Of a DNA stretch of 64,000 bases, positions 19,033 through 28,385 are shown in pieces. The notes beneath the pieces were generated by a model. That model did not search any database and was not told the DNA's origin. It was given only the letters and a program-made list of their open reading frames with translations. The position numbers were made by a program, and so were the translations under genes. The stretch's first letter is position 1. Every line of letters starts with the position of its first letter. Source of the DNA: Lederbergia citrisecunda (GTDB lineage Bacteria; Bacillota; Bacilli; Bacillales; Bacillaceae_C); NCBI RefSeq assembly GCF_018343695.1, contig NZ_JAGYPJ010000001.1:1747001-1811000 (forward strand), read 5' to 3'.

Positions 19033-19700
19033 TAACTTGCACCCCGTTCTAATTCTTTCCCTACGTTATTATTTATCCTTTTTCTTAATAATATTTTATC
19101 AGTTAATCCTTGACATTGTGGTAAAGCAAACCCAATAAACGTTCCTATGGCTACACTAAATATGAGCGTTCCGACAAAAACAGGACCCCCTAATAGCCAG
19201 CCTATGAATAGAACGACAATTTCCATTATCCTGCGAACCGTAGACACTTTCCAGCCTGTTTTTGCCTGCATAGCAAGCATAAAACTGTCTCTTGGTCCCG
19301 CTCCAAGTTTCGCTGATAAATAAATGCCCATACCATATGAATAAAGTATCATACCAAAAAGAAACATTCCTATTTTACCTAAAAGAGTGATTGGTTCAGT
19401 TAGAAATGGCAGAAGCATGAACATATCTATAAAAATACCAATGAGTAGCATATTTAAATACGCACCGAATTGCGGCCACTTTTTTATCAATAATGCAGAA
19501 CTACCTAAGATCGTTATCCCAACGAGAATCGACCAAGTCCCAATCGATAATCCTAATTGATAATATAACCCAACATGCAATACATCCCAGGGTGAAACCC
19601 CAAACTCTGATACTATCATCAAAACAATTCCAAGAGACATAATAAGTAAACCTATCGTAAATATGATAAGTCTTAATAATAATTGGTCGTTTTTTTGCAT
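19032..19700 (-). CDS. YczE/YyaS/YitT-family membrane protein
   Basis: This 222-residue integral membrane protein has about five hydrophobic segments (roughly 8-30, 42-68, 75-97, 104-128 and 160-190) and the YczE signature SEFGVSPWDVLHVGLYYQ near the N-terminus, with GAGPRDSFML in the middle. Family function is poorly known; B. subtilis YczE affects Sfp-dependent lipopeptide and polyketide synthesis. AAAGGAG precedes the ATG. The stop overlaps the cymR start by one base. That coupling is not the B. subtilis arrangement and hints at sulfur- or cysteine-related transport, which is inference only. Confidence 0.8.
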   Translation of the reverse strand: MQKNDQLLLRLIIFTIGLLIMSLGIVLMIVSEFGVSPWDVLHVGLYYQLGLSIGTWSILVGITILGSSALLIKKWPQFGAYLNMLLIGIFIDMFMLLPFLTEPITLLGKIGMFLFGMILYSYGMGIYLSAKLGAGPRDSFMLAMQAKTGWKVSTVRRIMEIVVLFIGWLLGGPVFVGTLIFSVAIGTFIGFALPQCQGLTDKILLRKRINNNVGKELERGAS

Positions 19701-19770
19701 TCTGGTATACTCCTTTGCATTGCTCCATTATAACACACACATATTCTTATATGCATATCTACTGCAGTTT

Positions 19771-19779
19771 TGATATGAT
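19771..19779 (+). promoter_or_regulatory. Putative extended -10 promoter of rarA
   Basis: TGATATGAT gives an extended -10 about 40 bases before the rarA start. The -35 region is poor (ATGCAT at 19751-19756). Confidence 0.35.
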
Positions 19780-19818
19780 AGAATGAATAATATAGAACAT
19801 AAGTTTGGAGAGATCATT

Positions 19819-21087
19819 TTGAAAAATCAACCTTTAGCCTTTAGAATGCGTCCCCAATCAATTGAAGAAGTGTCTGGGCAACAGCATTTAGTTGGAGAAG
19901 GGAAAATTATTGCAAGAATGGTGAAAGCAAAACAACTGTCTTCTATGATCTTGTATGGCCCTCCTGGAATCGGAAAAACATCGATTGCCAGTGCAATTGC
20001 CGGAAGTACAAAATATGCCTTCAGAACATTAAATGCTGTAACGAATAATAAAAAAGATATGGAAATTGTTGCTGCAGAAGGAAAGATGAGTGGAAAAGTC
20101 ATATTATTATTGGATGAGGTCCATAGACTTGATAAAGGAAAGCAGGATTTTCTGCTTCCTTATTTAGAAAATGGAACGATTATATTAATAGGGGCGACAA
20201 CAAGTAATCCGTATCACGCCATAAATCCTGCCATTAGGAGCCGTTGTCAAATTTTCGAGCTTTTTCCTTTAACAGATACAGAAATAAAAGAAACTTTACT
20301 AAGAGCACTTGAGAACCCTGAAAGAGGACTTGGATCATACTCCATTAAACTTGAGGAAAAAGCTTTATATCATCTGGGAACTGCAAGCAATGGAGATGCT
20401 AGAAGTTCATTAAACGCATTAGAACTTGCTGTCTTATCAACTGAACCAGACGAAGACGGCGTGATTCATATAACGGAATCTATTGCAGAAGAATGCCTCC
20501 AAAAAAAGAGCTTGGCGCATGATAAAGATGGAGATGCACATTATGATGTACTAAGCGGGTTTCAAAAATCAATTAGGGGAAGCGATGCAAATGCAGCCCT
20601 CCATTATTTAGGACGATTAATAGAAGCTGGTGATTTGCCGAGTATATCAAGACGGCTACTAGTCATTGCATATGAAGATATTGGTCTTGCCAATCCACAA
20701 GCTGGACCGCGTACACTAGCAGCAATTCAAACCGCTGAAAAGATAGGATTTCCAGAAGCTCGAATCCCATTAGCGAATGCAGTAATAGAACTTTGTTTAT
20801 CACCAAAATCCAATTCTGCCATCTGTGCAATTGATGAAGCACTTGCTGATATTCGAGCTGGATTAAGTGGTGAAGTTCCACTTCACTTAAAAGATGCGCA
20901 TTACAAAGGTGCTAAGGAGCTCGGAAGAGGGATCGATTATAAGTATCCCCATGATTATGAAAACGGCTGGGTGAAGCAGCAGTATCTCCCAGATAAATTG
21001 AAACATAGACAATATTACAAACCAAAATTTACTGGAAAATTTGAGCAAGCACTGGCTACAGTATATGAAAAAATAAATAAAAGCTAA
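19819..21087 (+). CDS. rarA: Replication-associated recombination protein RarA (MgsA)
   Basis: RarA (422 residues) is a clamp-loader-related AAA+ ATPase acting at stalled replication forks. Walker A GPPGIGKTS and Walker B LLLDEVHRLD lie in the N-terminal half, and the MgsA C-terminal tetramerisation region holds YEDIGLANPQAG. The start is TTG at 19819 after GGAGAG, giving the family length; an ATG twelve codons upstream has no site. It is one of few plus-strand genes and converges on tcdA. Confidence 0.95.
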   Translation: MKNQPLAFRMRPQSIEEVSGQQHLVGEGKIIARMVKAKQLSSMILYGPPGIGKTSIASAIAGSTKYAFRTLNAVTNNKKDMEIVAAEGKMSGKVILLLDEVHRLDKGKQDFLLPYLENGTIILIGATTSNPYHAINPAIRSRCQIFELFPLTDTEIKETLLRALENPERGLGSYSIKLEEKALYHLGTASNGDARSSLNALELAVLSTEPDEDGVIHITESIAEECLQKKSLAHDKDGDAHYDVLSGFQKSIRGSDANAALHYLGRLIEAGDLPSISRRLLVIAYEDIGLANPQAGPRTLAAIQTAEKIGFPEARIPLANAVIELCLSPKSNSAICAIDEALADIRAGLSGEVPLHLKDAHYKGAKELGRGIDYKYPHDYENGWVKQQYLPDKLKHRQYYKPKFTGKFEQALATVYEKINKS

Positions 21088-21117
21088 AACAAATCGGATG
21101 TGCTTTTTCATCTATAT

Positions 21118-21240
21118 AAAAACTTCAGCGTCTAAAGTTTGGGATAAATGAACACGACAAGTGACGAGGCGATGTTCACTTACGCAAACGAAAAGGTCAA
21201 GATTATTGCTAGTCATAGGTGTTTGAGCTATGGAAAACAG
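21118..21240. repeat. Degenerate family-1 repeat
   Basis: Blocks such as GGGATAAATGAACACGAC, GAGGCGATGTTCACTTACGC, AAAAGGTCAAGA and TTGCTAGTCATAGG follow the order of the family-1 element with many substitutions. It lies between the convergent rarA and tcdA genes. Confidence 0.5.
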
Positions 21241-21294
21241 CTATTTCCAGTAATATTATCAAAGGTTACCAATTTTATTGTTTATCTGAGGAAT

Positions 21295-21334
21295 AAAAAA
21301 GGCAGCTAAGGAAAAATCTTCTTAGCTGCCTTTT
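21295..21334. terminator. Bidirectional terminator between rarA and tcdA
   Basis: A perfect stem AAAGGCAGCTAAG / CTTAGCTGCCTTT has TTTT on the plus side and TTTTTTATT on the minus side, so it can end both convergent genes; the minus-strand (tcdA) U-run is the stronger. Confidence 0.88.
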
Positions 21335-21340
21335 GCTTAT

Positions 21341-22105
21341 TTAGCCTTCATTAACTCTATGGATATGAATGTCTTTCAAAATTTCACGGACGACGTAACT
21401 TGCCATGATAAGGCCAACCGATGATGGAACAAATGCGTTAGAAGATGGTGGCATCTGGGCTTTTCTAATCTCAGATTCATCCTTCCCAACCGTTTTTCGT
21501 ACGTCCTCCCGAATAACAATAGGACTCTCATCTGAGAAAACAACAGGAATTCCTTTTTTGATGCCTTCTTTTCTTAACCTTGTTCTAATCACTTTTGCAA
21601 TTGGATCTGTATGCGTTTTGAATATATCTTTAATCATTAAACGTGTTGGATCCATTTTATTGGCTGCTCCCATTGAAGAGATGATCGGGATTTCCCGCTT
21701 TAAACATTCTTTAATTAGATGAATTTTGTAAGAAATTGTATCTGAAGCATCAACGACAAAATCAGGCTTATGTTCAAAGAACGTTTCGTACGTTTCTTCT
21801 GTATAAAACATTTTTAAAGCAACAACTTCACATTCAGGATTAATATCTTCAATTCTTTTTTTCATTAAGTCAGCTTTAGGCTGCCCTACTGTTGACAGTA
21901 ACGCAATAAGTTGTCTGTTTACATTCGTAATATCCACATCATCTTTATCAACTAGAATGATTTTTCCAATATTTGTTCGAGCTAAAGCTTCAGCAGCAAA
22001 TGTCCCTACTCCGCCTATACCAAGTATGGCAACTGTACTATTTTTCAATAATTCCAAACCTTCTTTTCCAATTGCCAATTCATTTCTCGAAAATTGATGC
22101 AACAT
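21341..22105 (-). CDS. tcdA: tRNA threonylcarbamoyladenosine dehydratase TcdA
   Basis: TcdA (254 residues) is a ThiF/E1-like ATP-dependent enzyme that cyclises t6A37 of tRNA to ct6A. The nucleotide-binding GIGGVGTFAAEALAR is near residues 30-44, and DASDTISYK and SSMGAANKMDPT are family motifs. The start at 22105 (MLHQFSRNE) fits GGAG nine bases upstream and the B. subtilis YrvM length. It follows the 6S RNA gene. Confidence 0.93.
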   Translation of the reverse strand: MLHQFSRNELAIGKEGLELLKNSTVAILGIGGVGTFAAEALARTNIGKIILVDKDDVDITNVNRQLIALLSTVGQPKADLMKKRIEDINPECEVVALKMFYTEETYETFFEHKPDFVVDASDTISYKIHLIKECLKREIPIISSMGAANKMDPTRLMIKDIFKTHTDPIAKVIRTRLRKEGIKKGIPVVFSDESPIVIREDVRKTVGKDESEIRKAQMPPSSNAFVPSSVGLIMASYVVREILKDIHIHRVNEG

Positions 22106-22232
22106 ATATATCAGCTCCAAGTATGTTCAATCTTTTATATTCTGATTTAGGATAAATGAAAAAATTCGGTTTTTCAATAGAAAAAAGGTTCATTGTCTTC
22201 CAAAGAGCCCATATATCCCCAAAATCTCCAAA

Positions 22233-22265
22233 ATAAAAACAGCCTTCTTTAAAAAGGCTGTTTCG
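22233..22265 (-). terminator. Terminator after the 6S RNA gene
   Basis: On the minus strand GAAACAGCCTT and AAGGCTGTTTT form a stem followed by TTTATTTT, a few bases past the predicted 3' end of the 6S RNA. Confidence 0.8.
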
Positions 22266-22271
22266 TACAAA

Positions 22272-22463
22272 TGGAAAAAGTCCCAATCGTGCCGTCCTTT
22301 AAAAATCCTTTGTTTTGAACCCGCTCTTGGCAGGTGGGTGTCCTGCTCCAGGCCTTACGTGTCCTCTCGTGGAGGCGTGCATTTAGTCTGGAAACTCCAA
22401 ACTCCCGTAGGTATGAGATGTCGGTCAAAACGAAAAGGTATATAGACGAACACATCAGGACTT
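22272..22463 (-). ncRNA. bsrA: 6S RNA (6S-1/BsrA type)
   Basis: The gap between aspS and tcdA is where B. subtilis encodes bsrA. The minus strand starts AAGTCCTGATGTGTT and ends GGGACTTTTTCC, complementary ends that close the rod. Internal blocks match 6S-1 RNA: ACCGACATCTCA near the middle 5' side, ATGCACGCCTCCACGAGAGG, GCCTGGAGCAGGACACCC, and AAGAGCGGGTTCAA. The RNA should be about 190 nt, mimic an open promoter, and bind sigma-A RNA polymerase in stationary phase. Exact ends are inferred; B. subtilis 6S-1 is trimmed at the 5' end. Confidence 0.92.
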
Positions 22464-22477
22464 TCTTTATTGATTAA

Positions 22478-22506
22478 ATACTATCATAGGAAAATTCATT
22501 TTTCAA
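22478..22506 (-). promoter_or_regulatory. Putative sigma-A promoter of 6S RNA
   Basis: TTGAAA (22501-22506), 17 bases and TAGTAT (22478-22483) on the minus strand lie 15 bases upstream of the RNA 5' end. An overlapping TATGAT is an alternative -10. Confidence 0.6.
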
Positions 22507-22553
22507 ACGTAAATACATGGGAATTTATCACTAATTTCACTGTTACAAATCCA

Positions 22554-24335
22554 TTACAAAACCTTTTCGGCCTTTGCATTCACAGTAAGATGCAGTTCTT
22601 TTAGTTGTGCTTCACTCACTTCATCAGGAGCTTTCATTAACAAATCACTAGCACTGGCTGTTTTAGGGAAAGCAATTGTATCACGAAGACTATTTCTGCC
22701 CGCTAAAAGCATGACAATTCTATCTAGTCCTAGTGCGATACCACCGTGAGGAGGTGTACCATATTCAAATGCTTCCAACAAAAATCCGAATTGTTCTTTC
22801 GCTTCTTCCTTTGAAAATCCAAGAACGTTAAACATTTTTTCTTGTATGTCACGCTCAAATATACGAAGTGAGCCTCCACCTAATTCATATCCATTTAATA
22901 CTATGTCATATGCTTGTGCTTTTACCGCGCCTGGATCCGATTCAAGCTTATCCAAATCTTCGCGTGCAGGCATAGTAAATGGATGATGAGCTGCATAATA
23001 TCGATTTTCTTCCTCGCCATATTCCAACAATGGCCATTCTGTTACCCAAAGGAAATTATATTGGTTTTGATTGATTAAACCTAGATCTTTACCTAGTTTT
23101 AAACGTAAAGCTCCTAATGAATCTGCAACTACTTTTTTAGAATCAGCAGCAAACAATAGCAAGTCTCCTTCTTCCGCCGAAAGGAATTCACAAAGCTCAC
23201 TTTGATCAGTTTCAGTAAAGAATTTTCCGATTGGACCTTTTAATCCTTCAGATTCAACTTTGAGCCAAGCAAGACCTTTAGCACCATAACGAGCTGCAAA
23301 TTCACCTAAACCGTCAATATCCTTTCTAGAATATTGGTCGGCACTACCTTTTACGACTAATGCTTTTACTTGACCTCCAGCAGCAATGGCATTTGAAAAT
23401 ACTTTGAAACTTGAGTTTTCGACAAGCTTTGAAATATTTTGTAGTTCCAATCCAAAACGAGTGTCCGGCTTATCGGATCCGTATCTTTCCATCGCTTCAT
23501 CATAAGGCATAATTGGGAATGGAGTCTGAATTTCAAGCCCCTTTGTTGCCAGCATTACTTGCTTCATCATGCGCTCAACCATTTCCCTAATATCATCCTG
23601 GCTCATAAAACTAGCTTCAATATCAATTTGTGTAAATTCTGGTTGGCGGTCTGCACGTAAATCTTCGTCGCGAAAACATCTAGCAATCTGATAATATTTA
23701 TCAAATCCACTTACCATCAGTAATTGTTTAAATAATTGTGGTGATTGCGGTAAAGCAAAAAATTCTCCTGGATGTACCCTACTAGGAACTAAATAATCCC
23801 TCGCCCCTTCCGGAGTACTTTTCGTTAATATAGGAGTTTCTATATCTAGATAACCCTCTTCATCTAAAAAATTGCGAATCGTTTTAGTAACAATGGAACG
23901 CATTTTAAAAACATCGAACATTTCCTGTCTACGAAGATCTAAATATCGATATTTTAAGCGAATGTCTTCTGCAGCTTCTGTATTGTTTTCAATCATAAAC
24001 GGAGGAGTTTTCGCTTCGTTAATAATCGTCACTTCGGAAACGACTATTTCAATTTTCCCTGTTTTCAAATTTTCATTAATTGTTCCATCTGCTCTTGCCA
24101 CAACTGTTCCACGTACGTCCACAACGTACTCATTTCTAACTTTTTCAGCAACCTCTAAGGCAGCCTTCGAAACCTCAGGATTAAATACTATTTGTACAAC
24201 ACCTGTTCTATCTCTAAGATCAATAAATATCAATCCACCTAAATCACGACGTCTCTGGACCCATCCTTTTAAAATCACGGACTCTCCGATCGATTTTTCA
24301 GTAATCTCACCGCAGTAATGTGTTCTCCCAAACAT
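22554..24335 (-). CDS. aspS: Aspartyl-tRNA synthetase
   Basis: AspRS (593 residues) is a bacterial-type class IIb synthetase. The OB-fold anticodon-binding domain is at 1-105 ([18 protein letters not shown]), the catalytic core has motif 2 [18 protein letters not shown], the GAD insertion is at about 300-420, and motif 3 [13 protein letters not shown] is at about 530. GGAGGATTTTG precedes the ATG. It is cotranscribed with hisS 12 bases upstream under one T-box. Confidence 0.98.
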   Translation of the reverse strand: MFGRTHYCGEITEKSIGESVILKGWVQRRRDLGGLIFIDLRDRTGVVQIVFNPEVSKAALEVAEKVRNEYVVDVRGTVVARADGTINENLKTGKIEIVVSEVTIINEAKTPPFMIENNTEAAEDIRLKYRYLDLRRQEMFDVFKMRSIVTKTIRNFLDEEGYLDIETPILTKSTPEGARDYLVPSRVHPGEFFALPQSPQLFKQLLMVSGFDKYYQIARCFRDEDLRADRQPEFTQIDIEASFMSQDDIREMVERMMKQVMLATKGLEIQTPFPIMPYDEAMERYGSDKPDTRFGLELQNISKLVENSSFKVFSNAIAAGGQVKALVVKGSADQYSRKDIDGLGEFAARYGAKGLAWLKVESEGLKGPIGKFFTETDQSELCEFLSAEEGDLLLFAADSKKVVADSLGALRLKLGKDLGLINQNQYNFLWVTEWPLLEYGEEENRYYAAHHPFTMPAREDLDKLESDPGAVKAQAYDIVLNGYELGGGSLRIFERDIQEKMFNVLGFSKEEAKEQFGFLLEAFEYGTPPHGGIALGLDRIVMLLAGRNSLRDTIAFPKTASASDLLMKAPDEVSEAQLKELHLTVNAKAEKVL

Positions 24336-24347
24336 TCAAAATCCTCC

Positions 24348-25619
24348 TCATCGGCATAGCTTGCTAAAGTCATTAATAAAATTCTCTAACGAAATTTCAA
24401 TTTGTTCTCCTGAAACTAAATTCTTTACAGCTATTTTACCAGTTTCCAATTCATCATCGCCTAATATAATCGCGAATTTAGCTCCTAGTCGTTCTGCAGC
24501 TTTAAATTGTGCTTTTAGTTTTCGATCTAAATAATCTCGATCAGAAGAGAATCCCGCTTGACGTAATTTCTGCAATAATGTAACGGAATAATCTTTTGCT
24601 TTTTCACCAAGAGAAATGATATAGCAATCCGCAGTATGTTCTGCTTCAATATTTATACCTTCTGCTTCCAAAGCACTTAATAGTCTTTCCATACTTAAGG
24701 CAAATCCGATTCCTGGAGTATCCGGACCACCCATTTCTTGCACTAGACCATTATATCTTCCGCCACCGCATAAAGTGGTGATCGCTCCGAAACCTTCAGC
24801 TTCACTCATAATTTCAAAAGCAGTGTGATTATAGTAATCCAATCCCCTTACAAGAGTTGGGTCCACTATGTAATCAATGCCAATGGCTGATAAGTATTGC
24901 TTAACTTTTTCAAAATATTGCTTTGAATCCTCATTTAAATATTCAAGAATAGATGGAGCTGACTTCATTAATTCATGATCACGATCTTTTTTACAATCAA
25001 GAATTCTTAGCGGATTTTTCTCAAGTCTTTTTTGACAATCACTGCAAAATTCTCCAATTCTTGGTTGAAAATGATTGATCAATGCCTTTCTATGAGCAAT
25101 TCTGCTCTCATTATCACCAAGACTATTTAGAACAAGACGTAATTTCTTTAATCCAAGTGATTTATACAATTCCATCGCTAGAGAAATAACTTCTGCATCT
25201 ATTGCAGGATCCATGCTTCCTAGTGCCTCTACCCCAAACTGAACAAATTGACGGTATCTTCCCGCCTGTGGGCGCTCATAACGAAACATTGGCCCCAAGT
25301 AATAAAGTTTTACTGGTTGTGTGGCATTTCCAAACATCTTATTTTCAGCAAAAGATCGAACAACTGAAGCCGTCCCTTCCGGCCTAAGTGTTATGTTCCT
25401 TCCACCACGATCGTCAAATGAGTACATTTCCTTCTGAACAATATCAGTCGTATCTCCTACTCCACGCAAAAAAAGTTCTGTATTTTCAAAAATAGGAGTT
25501 CGAATTTCATTGTATTGGTATTTTACACATATCTCTCTTGCTTTTTCCTCGATGAATTGCCACTTTTCCACCACGCCAGGAAGGATGTCTTGCGTCCCTC
25601 TCGGTATTTGTATGGCCAT
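24348..25619 (-). CDS. hisS: Histidyl-tRNA synthetase
   Basis: HisRS (424 residues) is a class II synthetase. It shows motif 2 [19 protein letters not shown], the histidine-binding [14 protein letters not shown], and a C-terminal anticodon domain from about 330. The start at 25619 ([11 protein letters not shown]) sits seven bases after AAGGAGG and gives the B. subtilis length. The upstream leader carries a T-box, so hisS and aspS are jointly controlled by uncharged tRNA. Confidence 0.98.
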   Translation of the reverse strand: MAIQIPRGTQDILPGVVEKWQFIEEKAREICVKYQYNEIRTPIFENTELFLRGVGDTTDIVQKEMYSFDDRGGRNITLRPEGTASVVRSFAENKMFGNATQPVKLYYLGPMFRYERPQAGRYRQFVQFGVEALGSMDPAIDAEVISLAMELYKSLGLKKLRLVLNSLGDNESRIAHRKALINHFQPRIGEFCSDCQKRLEKNPLRILDCKKDRDHELMKSAPSILEYLNEDSKQYFEKVKQYLSAIGIDYIVDPTLVRGLDYYNHTAFEIMSEAEGFGAITTLCGGGRYNGLVQEMGGPDTPGIGFALSMERLLSALEAEGINIEAEHTADCYIISLGEKAKDYSVTLLQKLRQAGFSSDRDYLDRKLKAQFKAAERLGAKFAIILGDDELETGKIAVKNLVSGEQIEISLENFINDFSKLCR

Positions 25620-25683
25620 AATAATTCCTCCTTTTTTACATAACAAACTAGTAGCAATAACTATAAAGGCATGCGTCCATATA

Positions 25684-25980
25684 ATAAAAAACTCTCGTCT
25701 CTTGTTCCGAAAAACAAGGGACGAGAGTTTGATTCCCGCGGTGCCACCCTTTTTGAAGCTGAATGAACAGCTCCCACTTAAACAGTTATCGCCTGAATAC
25801 GTCCATTCCTACTGGGATAAATCTGTTCGAAATGGAAGCCTACGGAATGTGCTTCATTGAGTTGATTTGGAGAAATGCTTTCAGCCTGGGCATCTCCTCT
25901 CTTTCCATCCGGCGCTCAATTACTTTTTCCATCATTGGCTCAATATGTTAGCTATAGCTACTTTTACTATACACATAATT
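25684..25980 (-). promoter_or_regulatory. T-box leader of hisS-aspS
   Basis: The T-box core AGGGTGGCACCGCGG is on the minus strand at about 25736-25750. It is followed by a long terminator stem (AACTCTCGTCCCTTG / CAAGAGACGAGAGTT) running into TTTTTT near 25686. Stem I would lie between about 25790 and 25975. I could not settle the specifier. A His or Asp codon is expected for a leader serving both synthetases. Confidence 0.92.
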
Positions 25981-25988
25981 ATTAATTT

Positions 25989-26017
25989 ATAATACGAATA
26001 TCATAAAACTTTGTCAA
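25989..26017 (-). promoter_or_regulatory. Sigma-A promoter of hisS-aspS
   Basis: TTGACA (26012-26017), 17 bases and TATTAT (25989-25994) on the minus strand lie just upstream of the T-box leader. Confidence 0.85.
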
Positions 26018-26054
26018 TACATACCATAATTGTTTTTTGATTCGAGTTTAAGAC

Positions 26055-26231
26055 CTATGATTTCTCCATTCTTTTTTTAAATCCTCTAATCCCCTTCATC
26101 GAAAACCCGTATTCCGAAAAAGATTCCTCCATCATGATATAGCTTTCTTTTTCTATACTATTTTTATCATTCAAATGAAATAGTTGAGATGCACTTAAAG
26201 AAGCTATTTGATTTTGATCATTTACTCTCAA
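26055..26231 (-). CDS. Small protein, 58 residues, TTG start
   Basis: A 58-residue frame begins with TTG at 26231, six bases after a strong AAGGAGG. It reads MRVNDQNQIASLSASQLF at the N-terminus and ends FKKRMEKS, with an acidic middle and a basic tail, and is predicted soluble and helical. The TTG overlaps the TGA of the preceding 67-residue frame, so the two may be coupled. The small size and rare start explain why it is easily missed. B. subtilis has an unstudied small gene near this place, but I could not confirm homology. Function unknown. Confidence 0.6.
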   Translation of the reverse strand: MRVNDQNQIASLSASQLFHLNDKNSIEKESYIMMEESFSEYGFSMKGIRGFKKRMEKS

Positions 26232-26431
26232 CTTACTGCCTCCTTGCCATTTTTAGTTAGTTTTGCCCATTTTAAAAATATTAAAAGGATTTTCCCTACT
26301 TTTTCTCGAATAAAAATTTGATTAGAATAAAGAAAGATTGGTAAAATAAGTATTTGAGTTAAAAATAATAATGTAAGTGCCTTACTTTTCGACATACTTT
26401 GTACAGGATGCTGTTCCGTGGTCGTTGACAA
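26228..26431 (-). CDS. Possible small membrane protein, 67 residues
   Basis: This open frame has a hydrophobic segment (about residues 18-36, ALTLLFLTQILILPIFLY) and a second, weaker one at about 43-56. The first start is TTG at 26431 without a clear ribosome binding site; an ATG twelve codons in has only a distant GGA. Its TGA stop overlaps the TTG of the next small gene, which has a strong site. The overlap favours a real pair, but the weak start leaves doubt. Confidence 0.4.
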   Translation of the reverse strand: MSTTTEQHPVQSMSKSKALTLLFLTQILILPIFLYSNQIFIREKVGKILLIFLKWAKLTKNGKEAVS

Positions 26432-26629
26432 CAGACGTGGGCATATAAGTCGACGTACCTTTTATTTTTTCTGAAAAGATAAAAGAACATGATGGGTTTA
26501 ATTGGCTCTATCGATGTTGATTAATAGTAGGTACAAAGACAATAAATTTTGATAGTTGCTTGGACTAGAAATAATAAATCATTGAAAATATTATCTTTAT
26601 TTCGAATATAAGAAAGGCGGTTTCATTTC

Positions 26630-27886
26630 TTGGCGAAAAAACTATTTTTATTTATAGTTATTCCAGCATTGCTCGTTACACTTTTCGTTCGATTTTCGCC
26701 TAGTTTAGCTGATTCAGATACGATTGTTATTACTGGTGATATGGTAAATGTTCGCGAAAAACCGGGTGCAACTTATACAATCATTACCCAAATACGAAAA
26801 GGGGAAACGTATGAAGTAAAAAATCAAAAAGACGGCTGGTATGAAATTAAGCTTCCATCCGGAAAAAGAGGTTGGATTGCAAATTGGTTGGCACAAGAAC
26901 AAAAGTCACCAACAACTACAAATAAGGGTATGGTGACAGCTGACCATTTAAATATTAGATCTGAGCCGAATCTTTCCAGTTCCGTACTTGGAAATCTCCA
27001 AATGGGTGACGAGATAATAATTTTAGATACAGTTGATGATTGGTTTGAAATAGAATATTCATCAGAGCGTGCCTGGGTTAGTAGCAATTATGTAGAAAAA
27101 ATCGAGGCCAATCTGCCTACTTCAGTAATCCAAGATGAAAATTATGTATATGCATTATACGAAGGTACAAATATTAGAAAAAAGCCAACATTGAAATCCA
27201 AGATCGTAGGACAAGCGTCTACAAAGGATGTATATAAAGTATTGGATAAAGAAGGAGATTGGTATAAGATTGAATACGCTTCAGGTAAAACGGGATATAT
27301 AGCAAGTTGGATTGTCACAAGGACGAATGAAGTATCAAATAATGGCGGTAACGCAAAAACAATCGTTATAGATCCTGGTCATGGGGGACGTGATGAAGGA
27401 GCCGCAGGTGCGAATGGGACAATAGAAAAAGATTTAACGATGAATGCAGGTCTACTTCTTAGTGAAAAATTGAAAAACGCCGGTTTTAATGTTGTATTAA
27501 CTAGATCTTCTGATGAATACATTAGTTTACAAGATCGAGCGGAACTTGCTTATATTAAAAATGCAGATATTTTTATTAGTTTACACTTTGATAGTATCGA
27601 AGACAGTACAGTCCATGGACATACGACTTATTATTATTACGATAACGAAGTAGAAATAGCTGAAACAATCCACAATCAAATATCAAATACGATTTCATTA
27701 TCAGATCGTGGAGTCCGGTATGGTGACTATTATGTACTTAGAGATAATCGGCAACCATCGGTATTGCTAGAACTGGGATATTTAAGCAATCCTGCCGAGG
27801 AAGAAGTTATAAAGACAAATTCTTATATGGAGAAAATAACAGATGCGATTGAAAAAGGAATCGTACAATACTTTTCCAATCAATAA
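26630..27886 (+). CDS. yrvJ: N-acetylmuramoyl-L-alanine amidase with three SH3b domains (YrvJ-like)
   Basis: This 418-residue exported amidase cuts the bond between MurNAc and the stem peptide. A signal peptide (about 1-28) is followed by three bacterial SH3 domains (31-87, 99-157, 170-230) for wall binding and an Amidase_3 domain (243-415). Zinc ligands are visible as H251 (DPGHGG), E266 and H319 (ISLHFD), and the catalytic E381 in LELGYLSN. The start is TTG at 26630 after AAAGGCGG. It converges on dtd. The position matches B. subtilis yrvJ, which is longer. Confidence 0.92.
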   Translation: MAKKLFLFIVIPALLVTLFVRFSPSLADSDTIVITGDMVNVREKPGATYTIITQIRKGETYEVKNQKDGWYEIKLPSGKRGWIANWLAQEQKSPTTTNKGMVTADHLNIRSEPNLSSSVLGNLQMGDEIIILDTVDDWFEIEYSSERAWVSSNYVEKIEANLPTSVIQDENYVYALYEGTNIRKKPTLKSKIVGQASTKDVYKVLDKEGDWYKIEYASGKTGYIASWIVTRTNEVSNNGGNAKTIVIDPGHGGRDEGAAGANGTIEKDLTMNAGLLLSEKLKNAGFNVVLTRSSDEYISLQDRAELAYIKNADIFISLHFDSIEDSTVHGHTTYYYYDNEVEIAETIHNQISNTISLSDRGVRYGDYYVLRDNRQPSVLLELGYLSNPAEEEVIKTNSYMEKITDAIEKGIVQYFSNQ

Positions 27887-27895
27887 CTCAAATAA

Positions 27896-27934
27896 AAATG
27901 GCGTTAACCTATATAATTAAGGTTAACGCCATTT
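27896..27934. terminator. Bidirectional terminator between yrvJ and dtd
   Basis: A perfect 15-bp stem, AAATGGCGTTAACCT / AGGTTAACGCCATTT with a nine-base loop, has short T-rich runs on both sides, so it serves both convergent genes. Confidence 0.88.
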
Positions 27935-27935
27935 A

Positions 27936-28373
27936 TTATCTCTCTAAGACAAGTGTAACCGGGCCATCATTTATTAATTTAACATCCATCATTGCCCCGA
28001 AAACACCCGTTTCTACCTGAATCCCTTTTTCTTTTAATAGGTTATTGAAATGAAGATATAATCCTTCAGCGTGTTCCGGTTTTGCAGCATTCATAAAGTT
28101 GGGTCTGCGACCTTTACTACAGTCTCCATAAAGAGTAAATTGTGAAATGGATAAAATGGCTCCACCAACATCAAGGAGAGAACGATTCATTTTACCTTCT
28201 TCATCTTCAAAAATTCGTAAATTGACAATTTTATCTGCTAGCCATTCACATTCTTTTTCAGTATCTTCATGGGTAATTCCTACTAATAGTACGAAGCCAT
28301 TGTTAATGGCTCCTGTAATATTACCATCAACTGTTACACTTGCTTCTTTGCTTCTTTGTAACACAACTCTCAT
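27936..28373 (-). CDS. dtd: D-aminoacyl-tRNA deacylase
   Basis: Dtd (145 residues) removes D-amino acids and glycine mischarged onto tRNA. The active-site segments [19 protein letters not shown] (about 77-96) and the cross-subunit [10 protein letters not shown] at the C-terminus are intact. GGGAG precedes the ATG, and the gap to relA is 12 bases, so it is in the relA operon as in B. subtilis. Confidence 0.97.
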   Translation of the reverse strand: MRVVLQRSKEASVTVDGNITGAINNGFVLLVGITHEDTEKECEWLADKIVNLRIFEDEEGKMNRSLLDVGGAILSISQFTLYGDCSKGRRPNFMNAAKPEHAEGLYLHFNNLLKEKGIQVETGVFGAMMDVKLINDGPVTLVLER

Positions 28374-28385
28374 TATTAAACTCCC

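Noticed and set aside
22249-22455. 68-codon minus-strand frame in the aspS-tcdA gap
   Set aside because: It lies across the 6S RNA and its terminator; the sequence is explained by the RNA gene.
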